64,000 nucleotides of DNA from Elephas maximus indicus (Eukaryota; Chordata; Mammalia; Proboscidea; Elephantidae). The first letter of the stretch is position 1. Each line of letters opens with the position of its first letter. Positions 32,562 through 44,738 of this stretch are shown here, piece after piece. The stretch covers positions 4,836,001 to 4,900,000 of the forward strand of contig NC_064836.1 of assembly GCF_024166365.1 (NCBI RefSeq), read 5' to 3'. The notes under the pieces were generated by a model. The model made no database searches, was not told the origin of the DNA, and saw only the letters and a list, made by a program, of their open reading frames with translations. The position numbers and the translations under genes were made by a program.

Positions 32562-32847
32562 TCCTCCCTTGGTATCTGCGGGTTCCACGTTCCCCTGCAT
32601 ATACCGAAATCTGAGGATGCTCAAGTCTCTTGTATAAAATGGCCAAAGTATTTGCATATAACCTAGGCAAATCATCTCTAGATTATTTATAACACATAAT
32701 ACAATGTAAATGCTATGCAAATAGTTGTTACACTGTATTGTTTAGGGAATAATAACATGAAAAAAAGTCTTTTTTTCTGCCAAATATTTTTGCTCAGTGG
32801 TCGATGGAATTCGTGGATGCACAACTCAGATTTGGAGGGCTGACTGT
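32562..32847. mobile_element. MER2/Tigger-like MITE
   Basis: The left end CAGTCCTCCCTTGGTATCTG and the inward-read right end CAGTCAGCCCTCCAAATCTG are inverted repeats flanked by TA. The interior 'aatgctatgcaaatagttgt' is typical of the MER2 group. About 285 bp and non-coding. Confidence 0.8.
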
Positions 32848-33045
32848 AGTTCCCTTCTTCTCTTTAAACAATCTTGACAATGAGTTACAAATAATTAGTT
32901 TGGTACAATGGACTCTCTTTTATTTTGAATCTGATATCGGCAGATTTCTATTACTCAGTTGTTGCAACACTGTCTCAGTTACCTAGTGTTGCCATAAAAA
33001 AAAATTCCAAAAGTGTGTGACCTGTTTATTTTTTATTGAGCTTTA

Positions 33046-33064
33046 ACCTAAAAAACCCAGTGCC
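33046..33064 (-). mobile_element. 19-nt AfroSINE-tail insertion with TSD
   Basis: ACCTAAAAAACCCAGTGCC is the reverse of the SINE tail and is bracketed by the perfect direct repeat ATTGAGCTTTA (33035-33045 and 33065-33075). Other L1 copies have that 11-mer-like sequence once. Confidence 0.85.
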
Positions 33065-34011
33065 ATTGAGCTTTAGGTGAAGGTGATTTCTCATACAAAA
33101 ATTTATAAACTTATTGTTATGTGACCGTGTTGCAATCCCTATAATACGACAGCACGGTCCCTTTCTGCCATCTCATCGTGCCTCCGGACAGGAGCTGCCA
33201 TTTAGTCTCGTGTATCTACTTGAAATAAGACACACACTTCTCACGAGTATTGTTTTTTGTTTTATAGTCCTGTCTAACCTTTGTCTGAAGAGTGGGCTCC
33301 AGAAATGTCTTCAGTTCTGGTTTAGCAGTGCATCCAGGGGCCATAGTTTCTGGGGTTCCTCCAGTCTCTGTCAGACCATTAAGTCTGGTCTTTTTACATG
33401 AATTTGAGTTCTGCTCTACACCTTTCTTCTGCTCCATCTGGGACTCTCTGTTGTGTTCCCTGTCAGGGTGGTCACTGGCGGTAAACGGGCACCATCTAGT
33501 TCTTCTGGTCTCAGGCTGGTGGAGCCTCTGGTTCATGTGGTCCTTTAGTTTCTTGGGCTAATATTTTCCTTATGTCTTTGATTTTCTTCATTTTCTTTTG
33601 GTCCAAGTAGGATGGGACCAATTGATGCATCTTAAATGGCCACTCATAAGCTGTTAAAACCCCACTCACCAAAGTGGGACGCAGAATGTTTTCTTAATAA
33701 ACTTTGTTATGCCAATTGACCTAGATGTCCACCGAAACTATGGCCCCTAAACCCCAGCCCCAGGTCCTCTGTCCCTCAAAGTGTTTGGATGTGTCCACGA
33801 AACCTCTTAGCTTTTGCTTTGGTCCAGCTGTGCTGACTTCCTCTCTACTGCGTGTTGTCCTTCCCTTCACCATGGTTGGTCCTTGTCTACTACCTAAAAA
33901 AAAACCCACTTTTTTTGTGTGTGTGTGTGTGTGTGTTAGTGAATTCCTCTCTTCCCACCCACATAGCCATCAAAGAATGCTTTTTTCTGTGTTTAAACAT
34001 TTTTTTGAGTT

Positions 34012-37000
34012 CTTATAATAGTAATCTCATGCAATATTTGTCCTTTTGTGATGGACATAATGCCCTCCAGATTCATCCACGTTGTGAGATGTTTTGCAGA
34101 TTCATCATTGCTCTTTATCATTGCGTAGTATTCCATTGTGTATATGTAACATAATTTGTTTATCCATTCATCTATTGGTGGGCACTTAGGTTGCTTCCTT
34201 CTTTTGGCTATTGTGAATGGTGCTGCAGTGAACATGGGTGTGCATATGTCTATTTGTGTGATGGCTCTTATTTCTCTTGGCTATACTCCTAGGAGTGGGA
34301 TTGCTGGATCATATCGTATTTCTATTTCTAGTTTTTTAAGGAAGCTTCAAATCATTTTCCAAAGTGGTTGTGCCATTTTACATTCCCACCAGCAGTGCAT
34401 AAGAGTTCCAATCTCTCCACAACCTCTCCAAAATTTGTTATTTTGTGGTTTTTGGATTAGTGCCAGCCTTGTTGGGGTAAGATGGTATCTCATTGTAGTT
34501 TTGATTTACATTTCTGTAATGGCTCATAATCATGAGCATTTCCTCATGTGTCTATTAGCCACATGAATGTCTTCTTTGGTGCAGTGTCCATTCATATCCT
34601 TTGCTCATTTTTTGATTGGATTATTAGTCTTTTTGTTGTTGAGGTGTTGCAGTATCCCATAGATTTAGAGATTAGACCCTTATCAGATATGTCATAATCA
34701 AATTTTTTTTCCTAGTCTGTAGGTTCTCTTTTTACTCTTTTGGTGATGTCTTTTGATGAGCATAAGTGTTTGATTTTTAGATGCTGCCAGCTATCTAGTT
34801 TCTCTTCCAGTGTTTGTGTATTGTTAGTTATGGTTTGTAAACTATTTATGCCATGTACTAGGTCTCCTAGTGTTGTCTCTATTTTTTCCTCCATCATCTT
34901 TATCGTTTTAGATTTTATACTTAGGTCTTTGATCCATTTTGAGTTAGTTTCTGTGTGTGGTGTGAGGTATGGGTCCTGTTTCATTTTTTTGCAGATGGAT
35001 ATTCAGTTATGCCAGCACCATGTATTAATCAGATTGTCTTTTCCCCATTTAACTGACCTTGGGCCTTTGTCAAATATCAGCTACTCATAAAAAAAAATCT
35101 GAGTTCTCAATTCTGTTACATTGGTCTATATGTCTGTTGTTGTACCAATACCAGGCTGTTTTAACTACTGCATCAGTATAATAGGGTTCTAAAATCGTGT
35201 ATTGTGAGGCCTCCCACTTTGTTCTTCTTCTTCAGTAATGCTTAACTTACCCGGGGCCTCTTCTCTTTCCACATGAAGTTGGTGATTTGTTTCTCCATAT
35301 TGTTTAAAAATGCCATTGGAATTTGGATCGGGATTGCATTGTGTCTGTAGATCACTTTGGGTAGAATTGATATTTTTATGGTGTTGAATCTTTCTATCCA
35401 TGAGCATGGTATGTTTTTGCATGTATGTAGAATTTCTTGGTTTCTTGCAGTACTGTTTTGTAGTTTTCTTTGTATAGGTGTTTTATGTCTCTCATTAGAT
35501 TTATTCCTAAGTACCTATATGGTCGTTATGAGTTGGAATTGACTTGATGACAGTGGGTTTGGTTTTTTTGGTTTTACCTTGTCTTCTTGGGGGCTACATG
35601 GTATTGATTTGGTGATTTCCTTTTCGAAGTTCCCTTTGCTGATGTATAGGAATCCAACTGATTCTTGTATGTTTATCTCGAATCCTGATACTTTGCTGAA
35701 ATCTTCTTAGTTTCAGTAGTTTTCTTTGGAGTTTTCTGTATATAAGATCCTATCATCTGTGAATAGGAATATTTTTACTTCTTTACCAGTTTGGTAGCCC
35801 TTTTTTTTTTTTTTTCTTGCCTTATTGCTCTGGCTAGGACTTCTAGCACAATGTTGAATAAGAGTGGTGATAAAGAGCATCCTTGTCTGCTTCCCACTCT
35901 CAGGGGGAATGCTTTCAGTTTCTCCCTGTTTAGAATGATGTTGGCTGTTGGTTTTATATAAATGCCCTTTATTATGTTGAGGAACTTCCCTTCTATTCCT
36001 ATTTTGCTGAGAGTTTTTTTTTTTTTTTAAATCATGAATAGGTGTTGACTTTGTCAAATACCTTTCCTGCATCAATTGATAAGATCACATGGTTTTTATC
36101 TTTTGTTTTATTTATGTGATGGATTACATTGATTGCTTTTCTAGTGTGGAACCATCCCTGCATACCTGGTATGAATCCTACTTGGTCATGATGAATTATT
36201 TCTTTGATATGCTATTGAATTCTATTGGCTAGAATTTTGTTGAGGATTTTTGTGTCTATGTTAATGAGGAATATTAGGTTTGTAATTTTCTTTTTTTTTG
36301 TGGCATCTTTTCCTGGCTTTCATATCAGGGTTATGCTGGCTTCCCCTTTTCTATGCCCTGAAATACCTTTACTGCTACTGGTGTTAACTGTTCTCCAGTG
36401 AAGCCGTTGGGGCCAGAGCTTTCTTTTGCTGTTGGGAGTTTTTTTTTTTTTTTTTTTAAATTACCTCTTCAATCTCTTCTTTTGTTATGGAATTATTTAG
36501 TTGTTCTACCTCTGCCTATGTTAGTCTAGGTAGGTAGTGTGTTTTTAGAAATTTGTCCATCTCCTACAGGTTTTCAAATTTGTTGGAGTACAATTTTTCA
36601 CAGTATTCGGTTATGATCCTTTTTATTTCAATTAGGTCTGTTGTGTTTTCACTCATCTCATTTCTTATTCAAATTATTTGCTTCCTCTACTTTTTTTATT
36701 TTGTCACTTTGGCTAATGGTTTGTCAATTTTTTTGGTATTTTCAAAGAACCAACTTTTGGTCTTGTTGACCCTTTCAGTTGTTTTCTATTCTCTATTTCT
36801 TCTATTTCTGCTCTGATCTTTGTTATTTTCTTTCTTCTGGTACCCGAGGGCTTCTTTTGCTGCTCTCTTTCTATTTGTTCTAGTTGTAGGGTTAATGTTT
36901 TGATTTTGGCCCTTCCTTTTGGATGTGTACATTTATTGCTATAAACTGACCTCTAAGCACTGCTTTTGCTGTGTTCCAAAAGTTCTGATAGGGCGTGTTT

Positions 37001-37515
37001 TCATTCTTATTTGAGTCTATGAATTCCTTTATTTTGTCCTTGATTTCTTCTATAACCCAGTAGTTTTTGAGCAAGGTGTTGATCAATTTCCATGTATTTG
37101 ATTTTTTTTTTTCCTTGCCGTTTCTGTTGTTGATTTCTACTTTTATGGCATTATGGTCAGAAAAGATGCTTTGTAATATTTCGATGTTTTGGATTCTGTT
37201 AAGGATTGCTTTGTGGCCTAAAATGTTGTCTACTCTAAAGAATATTCCATGTGCACTGGAAAAGAAAGTATACTTGGCTGCTGTTGGGTGGAGAGTTCTG
37301 TATATGTCTATGCGGTCAAGTTGATTGACTGTGGCACTAGATCCTGTGTATTTTTATTAAGTTTCTAGATGTTCTATTCTTCATCAAAAGTAATGTGTTG
37401 AAGTCTCCTACTTTAATTGTAGAGCTGTCTACTTCTCTTTTCAATGCTGTTAGAGTTTGTTTTATGTATTTTGGAGCCCTATCATTTGGTGCATATATAT
37501 TTACTATGGTTCCCA
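34012..37515 (-). pseudogene. L1 ORF2 remnant
   Basis: The order C-terminal domain, reverse transcriptase, partial endonuclease can be followed on the minus strand. Stops and frameshifts occur every few hundred bases, and the longest fragments are about 115 codons. T-runs at about 35801-35816, 36016-36028 and 36440-36457 mark A-run expansions. It is inactive. Confidence 0.88.
35515..35573 (+). mobile_element. AfroSINE 3' fragment
   Basis: 'atggtcgttatgagttggaa' to 'tttggttttttt': only the last about 60 bp of the SINE, lying inside L1 ORF2. Confidence 0.8.
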
Positions 37516-38250
37516 TTAACTTTTGAATGATATTTTATCATCGATGGCATTATGTTTTCATTTTCAGAACACTATTTTTCCTCTGGAGAATTTTGCTCTG
37601 CTTCTAATTTTGGTTCTTTTTTAGGCACTCTGTTTTCTCTCTGGTTTATTTATTTCATCTTCAATATACTGTGATATACCTGTGTAAGGACTGATTTTTA
37701 TTTATCATGTTCAAGGCTTTTTGAGCTTCTTGAATCTGAAGATTCACAATTTTCACAAATTTTGGAAAAATCTTTGCCATTTATCACTTTCAATACTGCC
37801 TCTTCTTCATTCTCTCTATTCTCCTTCTGTACATGTGATAGAAAAATATTAGGGCTTTTTTTTTTCTATCCTTGATATCTGTTAAACTTGCTATCATGTT
37901 TCATCTTTTTCTTTTCAGCTGTGTATAATCTGCTCTTTAATCTATTGTTTGAATTTTAAATGTCAGTGGCTGCATTTTCCTTTCCAATAGATCTATTTAC
38001 TTAAAAAAAATACATATTCCTTTTTTTAACATAATGCCTTGTTTTTTGTCTTACAATTTCAATTCCTTTTTTGACAGTTTACATGTATAAAAATTTACAT
38101 ACACACTTTCAAGCTGTCAACCTATTTTCTCAAGATTTTGGGATTAATCTTCTGTTTATTGGTACTGCTAATGGTTTATCTGCCTTGTGATTTTTTTATC
38201 GTGAGCTTTCCTCTGAGAGTTTCTTTGCTTTGTTGTTTTGTTTTTAATTT
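37516..38250 (-). repeat. Possible old L1/HAL1-like sequence
   Basis: 'gagcttcttgaatctgaaga' and 'cttttcagctgtgtataatc' resemble sequences that recur in old mammalian LINE fragments. A related block is at 57900-58050. The assignment is weak. Confidence 0.35.
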
Positions 38251-39386
38251 ATGAGAACACTTTATGACCTGAATTGTGGGAGCTTCCCTCTGAATATTTT
38301 TTCATATGCTTTTACCAAACAGGGTTCCGGTAAATCAGGACCAATTTTGTTCCCTTCTAATGTGTGTGTATGGATTGTGGGGGAGGGCGATGTCTCAGAT
38401 CATATGGATAATGAGATGCAAGCTCTCAGGTTCTTATTTCTCAGATGAGTGTGCAAAGGCCAGGCAATTATTTACTTCGTTTTTACCCCATTCACCCATC
38501 CCATGACAGTAGGAAGATTATTTATCAGGCCTCCCTTTCACTGAATGTCTCAGTTCCAAATCCCCAGCTCCTTCCCATGAGTATTAAAAACCAAGCTCCT
38601 TTATACAAGATCCATTTTTTTTCTCCTCTCCTCCCCTCCACCTTCCTCTCCTGCCTCAGATTACTCAACAGGACAGACAGTGTCTATTTGCATGATTATT
38701 ATGCTGGCTTTCAGCTCCTTCTTCCTTTGGGTCACCTAGTGAACTCTCTTTCCTTCAGCTATGCACTTAAAATAATTTTTGTTTTGTTCGATTCAATACT
38801 TCTGAGTATTTGTAGTGGGAAGATTTTAAGTTTATATACAATTGCTATCTCACTGCAAGTAGAAGTTAATTATTCATTAAAGTAAAAAAACCTTTGTTGA
38901 AATGACACCGTGTAATAGGCAATTTTGTTTCTTGTGCCTGGTCCCCTGGCAGTAAATGTAAATACATTTTTATTTGTAATAGACCCTAATCAAGAATCTT
39001 TCTTTAAAATAAATACCTTTTAAAATAAAAGAAGAAACTAAAATAAACTCTCAATATTAATCATCTCTATTTTTACACACATGCCAGTCTCACAGGTTAT
39101 ACAAAATTGTCAAATTTTATAATTTTTCATTTAGTACTACTGCCTGTTGCCATCAGGTCGATAGTAGGTATCTAGTAAAAGTAACAATTCCAAGAACTGG
39201 ATTGGCTTAGCATTTACTTAAACCTTAATTAGTAGTATTTTAATATCCACACAAAAGCATTCCTTCTTCTACTACCGATCCTTCTTTGTTTCCAAAGAAA
39301 CATTTGTTTCCAACTTTCACATTCCAAATCACCAGTAATTATCAATGCATCCTGACTACATGTTCAGGCAATTTCAGACTGCAGAA
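38251..39386. other. Unassigned intergenic DNA
   Basis: No repeat or gene recognised. The 146-codon frame at 38445-38885 has no domain or signal that I can support. Confidence 0.45.
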
Positions 39387-41192
39387 GCTGGTAAAAAGAG
39401 CTGAACAGAAGATTTCAAAGGGCTCGAGAAGACAAAGTATTCTAATGACATGTGCAAAGACCTGAAGTTAGAAAACTAAAAGAGAAGAACACACTCAGCA
39501 TTTCTCAAGCTGAAAGAACTGAAGAGAAAATTCAAGCCTTGAGTTGCAGTATTGAAAGATTTTACGGGGAAAATATTAAACGATGCAGGAAGCATCAAAA
39601 GAATATGGCAGGAGTACACAGTCACAGTTCCAAAAAGAATTGATCGAGGTTTAACCATTTCAGCAGGTAGCATATAATCAGGAATCAATGGTACTAAAAG
39701 AAGAGGTCCAAGTTGCACTGAAGGCATTGAAGAAAAAAAGGCTCCAGGAATTGATGGAATATCAGTTGTGATATTGAGATGCAGTGCTAGAAGTGCTCAT
39801 TCATTTATGTCCAGAAACTTGGAAAGCAGCTACCTGGATAACTGACTTGAAGAGATCCATTTTTATGCCTATTCCAAAGAAAGGTCATTCCACTGAAATG
39901 TGGAATTATCGAACAAATCATTAATATTACATGCAAGCAAAATTTTGCTGAAGATCATTCAAAAGCAGCTGCAGCAGTACATCAACAGGGAACTGCCAAA
40001 AATTCAAGCAGATACAGAATAGGATGAGGAAAGACGGATATCATTGCTGATGTCAGATGGATCTTGGCTGAAAGCAGAGAATTCCAGAAAGATGTTTACC
40101 TGTGTTTTGACTATGCTAAGGCATTCAACTGTGTGGATCATAACAAATTATGGGTAAGATAAAAAATGGGAATTCCAGAACACTTAACTGTGCTCATGAG
40201 GAGCCTGCACTTAGACCAAGAGGCCGTCATTCGAACAGAACAAGAGGATACTGTGTAGTTTAAAGTCAGGAAAGGTGTGTGTCAGGGTTATATCATTTCA
40301 CCATACTTATTCAGTTTGTATGCTGTACAAATAATCTGAGAAGCTGGACTATATGAAAAAGAATGGGGCATCAGGATTGGAGGAAGACTCATTGACAACC
40401 TGCATTATGCAGATGACAAAAGCTTGCTTGCTGAAAGTGAAGAGGACTTGAAGTACTTACTGATGAAGATCAAAGACTACAGCCTTCAGTATGGATTACT
40501 CCTCAACATAAAAAAAAATGAAAATTCTCACAACTGGACCAATAAGCAACATCATGATAAACAGAGAAAAGATTGAAGTTGTTAAAGATTTCATTTTACG
40601 TGGCTCTACAATCAATACCTGTGGGAGCAGCAGTCAAGAAATCAACTCGCACATTGCATTGGGCATATTTGCTGCAAAAGACCTCTTTAAAGTATTAAAA
40701 AGCAGAGATATCACTTTGAAGACTAAGGTGCGCCTGACCAGAGCCGTGGTGTTTTCAATGGCCTCATATGCATGTGAAAGCTGAACAATGTGTAAGCAAG
40801 GCCGAAGAAGGATTGATGCCTTTGAATTATGGTGTTGGTGAAGAATATTGAATATACCATGGACTGCCAGAAGAACAAACAAATTCATCTTGGAAGAAGT
40901 ACAGCCAGAATGTTCCTTAGAAGCAAAGATGGCAAGACTTCATCTCACATACTTTGGACATGTTGTCAGGAAGGATCAGTCCCTGGAGGAGGATGTTATG
41001 CTTTGTAAAGTAGAGGGTCAGTGTAAAAGAGAAAGACCCTCAATGCGATAGATTGACACAGTGGCTGCGTCAATGGGCTCAAACACAGCAACCATTGTGA
41101 GGATGGTGCAGGATTGGACAGTGTTTCTTTCTCTTGTACATAGGATCTCTACGAGTCAGAACTGACTCAACGGCACCCAACAACAACAAACA
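39387..41192 (+). mobile_element. RTE LINE, 1.8 kb, 5'-truncated
   Basis: Colinear with the minus-strand copy at 15656-17565. It starts in the pre-RT region, contains the reverse transcriptase, and ends 'cagaactgactcaacggcac' plus 'ccaacaacaacaaac'. No clear target duplication. Confidence 0.92.
39440..41160 (+). pseudogene. RTE reverse transcriptase remnant
   Basis: The RT motifs are partly readable: YADD at 40405-40416, and after it 'ILTTGPISNIMIN' and 'KTKVRLTRAVVFSMASYACE'. The frame is broken by multiple stops and shifts, so only short open stretches (60-90 codons) remain. A TGA occurs directly after the Trp-Cys-Trp codons (about 40830-40845), the same place as in the copy at 15656-17565. 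Confidence 0.88.
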
Positions 41193-41654
41193 ATATTATT
41201 TGGTTACATGCTTTTCCAAATTGATATTTTTGATTATTACAAAAATCTTACTTTTAAAATAGCCTCAAATTACATGATAAAATTCTGTTCAATTGATTTT
41301 TGTATTAGTTCAATCATCAAAAATTCATGACAATATCTTTCTATAGTAAAAGCAGAATTAGCCAGAAATTTTATATCTATTTCAAGAGGTCTCTTATATT
41401 TGTCTCTTCTGTTCACAGAGTCCTCAGTTAGCATGTATCACGCTAAATAGAGCACATTCCCAGAAAGCCTGTCTTTGTTCATTCACACCCACACAGGCAT
41501 ACACACACTCATGCACATTATTGCTAACTTCATTGCATACCACCATTTCCTCTCGATCTTCTCCACGGGAGCTCTTTCTGTTTAGGTCAAGATCTGAAAT
41601 TGTTTTCTCTGAGTATTTGGGAGGGGAGTGATTTCTTCACGTACGGTGGTATGG
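41193..41654. other. Unassigned intergenic DNA
   Basis: AT-rich non-coding DNA with a short CA-rich stretch near 41490-41510. Confidence 0.5.
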
Positions 41655-41813
41655 GGAAACCCTGGCGGCATAGTGGTTAGGTGCTAACCAAAGGGTTGGC
41701 AGTTCAAATCCACCAGGCACTCCTTGGAAACTCTATGGGGCAGTTCTACTCTGTCCTATAGGGTCGCTATGAGCCAGAATCAACTTGAAGGCACTGGGTT
41801 TGGCTTTGGTTTT
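41655..41813 (+). mobile_element. AfroSINE, short form
   Basis: 'ggaaaccctggcggcatagt' to 'tttggctttggttttg'. The flanks 'ggtggtatggg' and 'ggtgggatggg' are the probable target duplication. A 10-nt deletion removes the 'acagctgcta'-type block in the head. Confidence 0.92.
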
Positions 41814-42344
41814 GGATGGTGGGATGGGCGATATACTCTGAATTCTTGCTAAACCCCAAACATCTTTGAACCTAGTGGTAGGGTATAGGATTCTTCATTG
41901 TAGTCCTTTTTCCAGTGTTCTGTAAATGCTGTTCTGTTATCGTCTAGTTTCCATTCTGTCCAAAGCCTGAGTATAGATGGTGCTGCATGGAGTCAGACTG
42001 AAATTCTCGGTCTTAGAGGACCAAAGTAATGTGTTAAATCCCAAGAGAAAGGCAAGAACAAAGGTTAAAGCAAAGTAGGGAAAACTGAGAGTGGCTCAGG
42101 ATATCTGTCAGGTTAGAGCAGATCAACCTGGAGAAGTCACTTGGGGCACAAGAAAGGGTGCTTGTTATAGGGCAGAGATGCCTGGGGATACAGGCTTCTA
42201 GAGCCAAATTTTGGGGTGAGATACTCAAGGACTTTATGACCTCACTGTGTTGTGTGCCTCATCATGGTAAATTTTGTAGGATATATTTCATTATTAAAGA
42301 AAAGGCTCAATTTCATGCTTTTCATATCTATAGCACTGCTAATG
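41814..42344. other. Unassigned intergenic DNA
   Basis: No gene or named repeat recognised. Confidence 0.5.
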
Positions 42345-42697
42345 TTGTTGTTAGCTGCCGTTGAGTCAACTCCTGACTTATGGTGACTCCATACACAACT
42401 AAGGAACAAAATACTGCTAGGTCTTGCACAATCCCCATGATCGTTTCCTATTGGACTGTTGTGATACATAGGGTTTTCATTGGCTGATTTTTGGAAGTAG
42501 AGTGCCAAGTCTTTCTTTCTAGTCTGTCTTCGCCTGGAAGCCCCACTAAATCTTATTCAGCATCATAGCAATACACAAGCCTCCACTGACCAATGGACAG
42601 TGGCTGCACGTGAGGTGCATTGGCCAAGGTTCAAAATCAGGTCTCCTGCACGGAAGTTGAGAACTCTACCACTGAACACCCAATGCCTCCCTGCAAA
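42345..42697 (-). mobile_element. tRNA-Gly-headed composite SINE with RTE leader and RTE tail
   Basis: Read on the minus strand there are three parts. The first is a 71-bp tRNA-Gly-like head (42686-42616), starting GCATTGG and ending CCAATGCA, with A box 'GTTCAGTGG' and a decayed B box 'TTTTGAACC'. The second is a body matching the RTE 5' leader ('attgctatgatgctgaataa', 'aagacagactagaaagaaag', 'cagccaatgaaaaccctatg'), with an internal gap of about 60 bp relative to 48510-48690. The third is the RTE 3' end ('gtatggagtcaccataagtc', then 'gactcaacggcagctaacaa'). I have not seen this head on the AfroSINEs in the window. Confidence 0.8.
42616..42686 (-). repeat. tRNA-Gly-like SINE head (not a functional tRNA)
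   Basis: Seventy-one bases with pairable acceptor ends GCATTGG/CCAATGC and A and B boxes in the right places. The anticodon loop and T arm are mutated, and the sequence runs straight into a SINE body. This is the internal RNA polymerase III promoter of the SINE. Confidence 0.8.
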
Positions 42698-42721
42698 AGT
42701 TAATTGCTACTATATATGTAA

Positions 42722-42918
42722 AGGAGTCACTCAGTGGCTTAAAAAGTTAAGTGCCCGACTACTAGTCCAAAGGTTGGTGATTTGAACACATCCAGAGTTG
42801 CCTCAGAAGATAGTCCTGACATCTGCTTCTGAAAGGTCCAGCCTTAAAAACTGTATGGAGCAGTCTACTCTGCACACACGGAGTCACCAAGAATTGGGAT
42901 TGCCACAACAGCAGTGAG
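42722..42918 (+). mobile_element. AfroSINE type B, diverged
   Basis: 'ggagtcactcagtggcttaa', 'agttgcctcagaagatagtc', 'tctgcttctgaaaggtccag', tail near 'tgggattgccacaacagcag'. More decayed than the type A copies. Confidence 0.85.
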
Positions 42919-43333
42919 CAACTATGTATTTGAGGCAGCTTATTTTAGCCACTCTCCCTTCTTCTACCCACATGATTAACATTCGTTAATGGAGATATTT
43001 GTCTGACAGTACAGATTTTGAATTAGATTTTCTTTTAAGTGTGACTTTTTTTTTTTTTTTTATATGACTGAGGATCTAATCGTATTTTTCCCCAAGATCT
43101 GGTGCACTTAGAATGATCCTAATAAAGTACTATGTCTCATAAAGACAAAAGCCAGGCATACTGTGAAGCATGGCACCATATAGCTGGGAGAGGGCTTCTC
43201 TTGGAGGGGGCTTCTCTAGTCTCTGTTCCTCGCTTTAAGAAAGATGGCACCTAAACTCTTCTGAATGATTTTTGATTTTCTCTTCAGACAGGATAAAGCA
43301 TATTCCTTCATTAATGTACTTTTATGAGCAGGA
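42919..43333. other. Unassigned intergenic DNA
   Basis: No feature recognised. There is a T-run at 43048-43061. Confidence 0.5.
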
Positions 43334-43446
43334 CACCAAAACCAACAAACCTGTTGCTGTTGAGTCCATTTTGACTCATAGAGGCCCTATGAGCTGGTGG
43401 ATTTGAACTGCAAACATTTTGGTTAGTAGCAGAGCTCTTAATCACT
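43334..43446 (-). mobile_element. AfroSINE with internal deletion
   Basis: 'aaaccaacaaacctgttgct' and 'gagtccattttgactcatag' (tail) are joined to 'gagctggtggatttgaactg' (head), losing the central 'gtagaactgcccca' block. ATGAGCAG on both sides is the target duplication. Confidence 0.85.
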
Positions 43447-43588
43447 CCATGAGCAGAATAGGGCTGTAAAATTATGACTGGGGAATCTGAGTTCTAGAAC
43501 TTTAGAAATTCCAAAACGCAAGCTGCATAGTCCTGGACTGTTCTTCCATCAGCAAAATTGAGGAATAAATAATGTCCATAGGTGTGGT

Positions 43589-43745
43589 GGAGACCCTGGT
43601 TGTGTAGTGGCTAAGAGCTACGGCTGCTAACCAAGACGTCAGCAGCTTTAATCCACCAGGAGCTCCTTGGAAACCGTATCGGGCAGTTCTACTCTATCCT
43701 ATAGGGTTGCAATGAGTCAGAATTGACTTGATGGCCACGGGTTTT
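43589..43745 (+). mobile_element. AfroSINE, short form
   Basis: 'agaccctggttgtgtagtgg' to 'tgacttgatggccacggg'. Perfect 11-bp target duplication ATAGGTGTGGT (43578-43588 and 43746-43756). Confidence 0.95.
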
Positions 43746-43769
43746 ATAGGTGTGGTAACAAGAGGCACT

Positions 43770-43995
43770 TTTTCAGAGCAGGTAAGAGCAGGGGCTCTAA
43801 AGCCAGACCGTTGGGGTTGAATCCTGCCTATACCCCTTACTAGATATTTGGCTTTAGAAAATTACCTTCCGAAAATTCGATTTTCTCATCTGTAAAATGG
43901 GAATAATAATGGTACTTACTATACTGTTTCTATAAAACTTAAGTCGTAAGGGTAAATTGTTTAGGACATTTACGGTGACTGGAATGTAGAAATCA
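43770..43995 (+). repeat. MIR SINE
   Basis: 'taagagcaggggctctaaag', 'ttgaatcctgcctatacccc' and 'tctcatctgtaaaatgggaa' are MIR core sequences in order. Confidence 0.85.
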
Positions 43996-44738
43996 ATAAA
44001 TTTTCATTTCTACTTGTATTGTCCAATTAGATCATTGAATTTCTTCCATCTTTTTCTTGCCATAACTGCCTTGCTAGATATTCTGAAGTCAATTGTGGCT
44101 CCAGGCAAGAGCACTGTGATAGAAACAAAGCAAGTTGGTTTAATACTGAGATCCACTTACCCTGGTCTGACACTGGAAGCCCAGAATATCAAGAACTTCC
44201 AGTAACAGAATCCACCATTTAGGTGAGTTTGCTTCTAGTAATTTGGTCTCCCCAGTATCTAGATTTCTTAATCCTGAACCCTAGTCTGCATACGATTGTT
44301 CCACTGTATCCTATGGTTTGATTCTCTACTGTGAGCACTCACACCATCCATCTGAAACTTTATTGATTGCTTCTCAACTCTGTCCTCCCTTTGGACTTTG
44401 TCCGACAATTGTGTATTCTAATTGTCCCTTTCTAGACTTACTGATATCCTAACTGTCCCTTTCTAGAGTACTGGATATGGTTTTTCACGGACATGAGATG
44501 TCTTTGGGCAGTAAAGTCTGCATGATTTGGAGATTAAGTTAGTGTGTTGAATAAAGGAGAGATAGAAATCATGGATGACACTCAGGATTCTAGTTTGGTC
44601 AATTGTGCGGCCAAGGTTTCCATCAACTTTGTAGGTGAGATATGGAACATGACAGGAGGAAGAGTGTTGGGTGGGGAGTGTAGGGGTAGAAGATGACCAG
44701 TGCCGTTTTTTCATGCTTATAAGTTGAGTTAGAAGGTT
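43996..44738. other. Unassigned intergenic DNA
   Basis: No gene. 'ctaattgtccctttctaga' and 'ctaactgtccctttctaga' near 44419-44466 form a small imperfect direct repeat. 44470-44700 may be an old repeat that I cannot name. Confidence 0.45.

Larger units (their letters stand above)
33025..37515 (-). mobile_element. L1 LINE, 4.5 kb, 5'-truncated in the endonuclease
   Basis: Minus-strand L1 with the 3' UTR (33025-34011), ORF2 (34012-37515) and truncation within the endonuclease domain ('SDHKAIK' region about 37150; 'IYAPNDRA' region about 37480-37500). A 19-nt SINE-tail insertion with its own duplication lies at its 3' end. A (TG)n tract lies at 33920-33937. A SINE 3' fragment sits at about 35515-35573. 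Confidence 0.88.

Noticed and set aside
38445..38885. 146-codon plus-strand frame as a gene
   Set aside because: No domain, signal or splice context. It lies in low-complexity AT-rich DNA, and similar lengths occur by chance nearby.
42616..42686. tRNA-Gly gene
   Set aside because: The length and end pairing fit, but the T arm and anticodon region are mutated and the sequence is continuous with a SINE body. It is a SINE promoter head.
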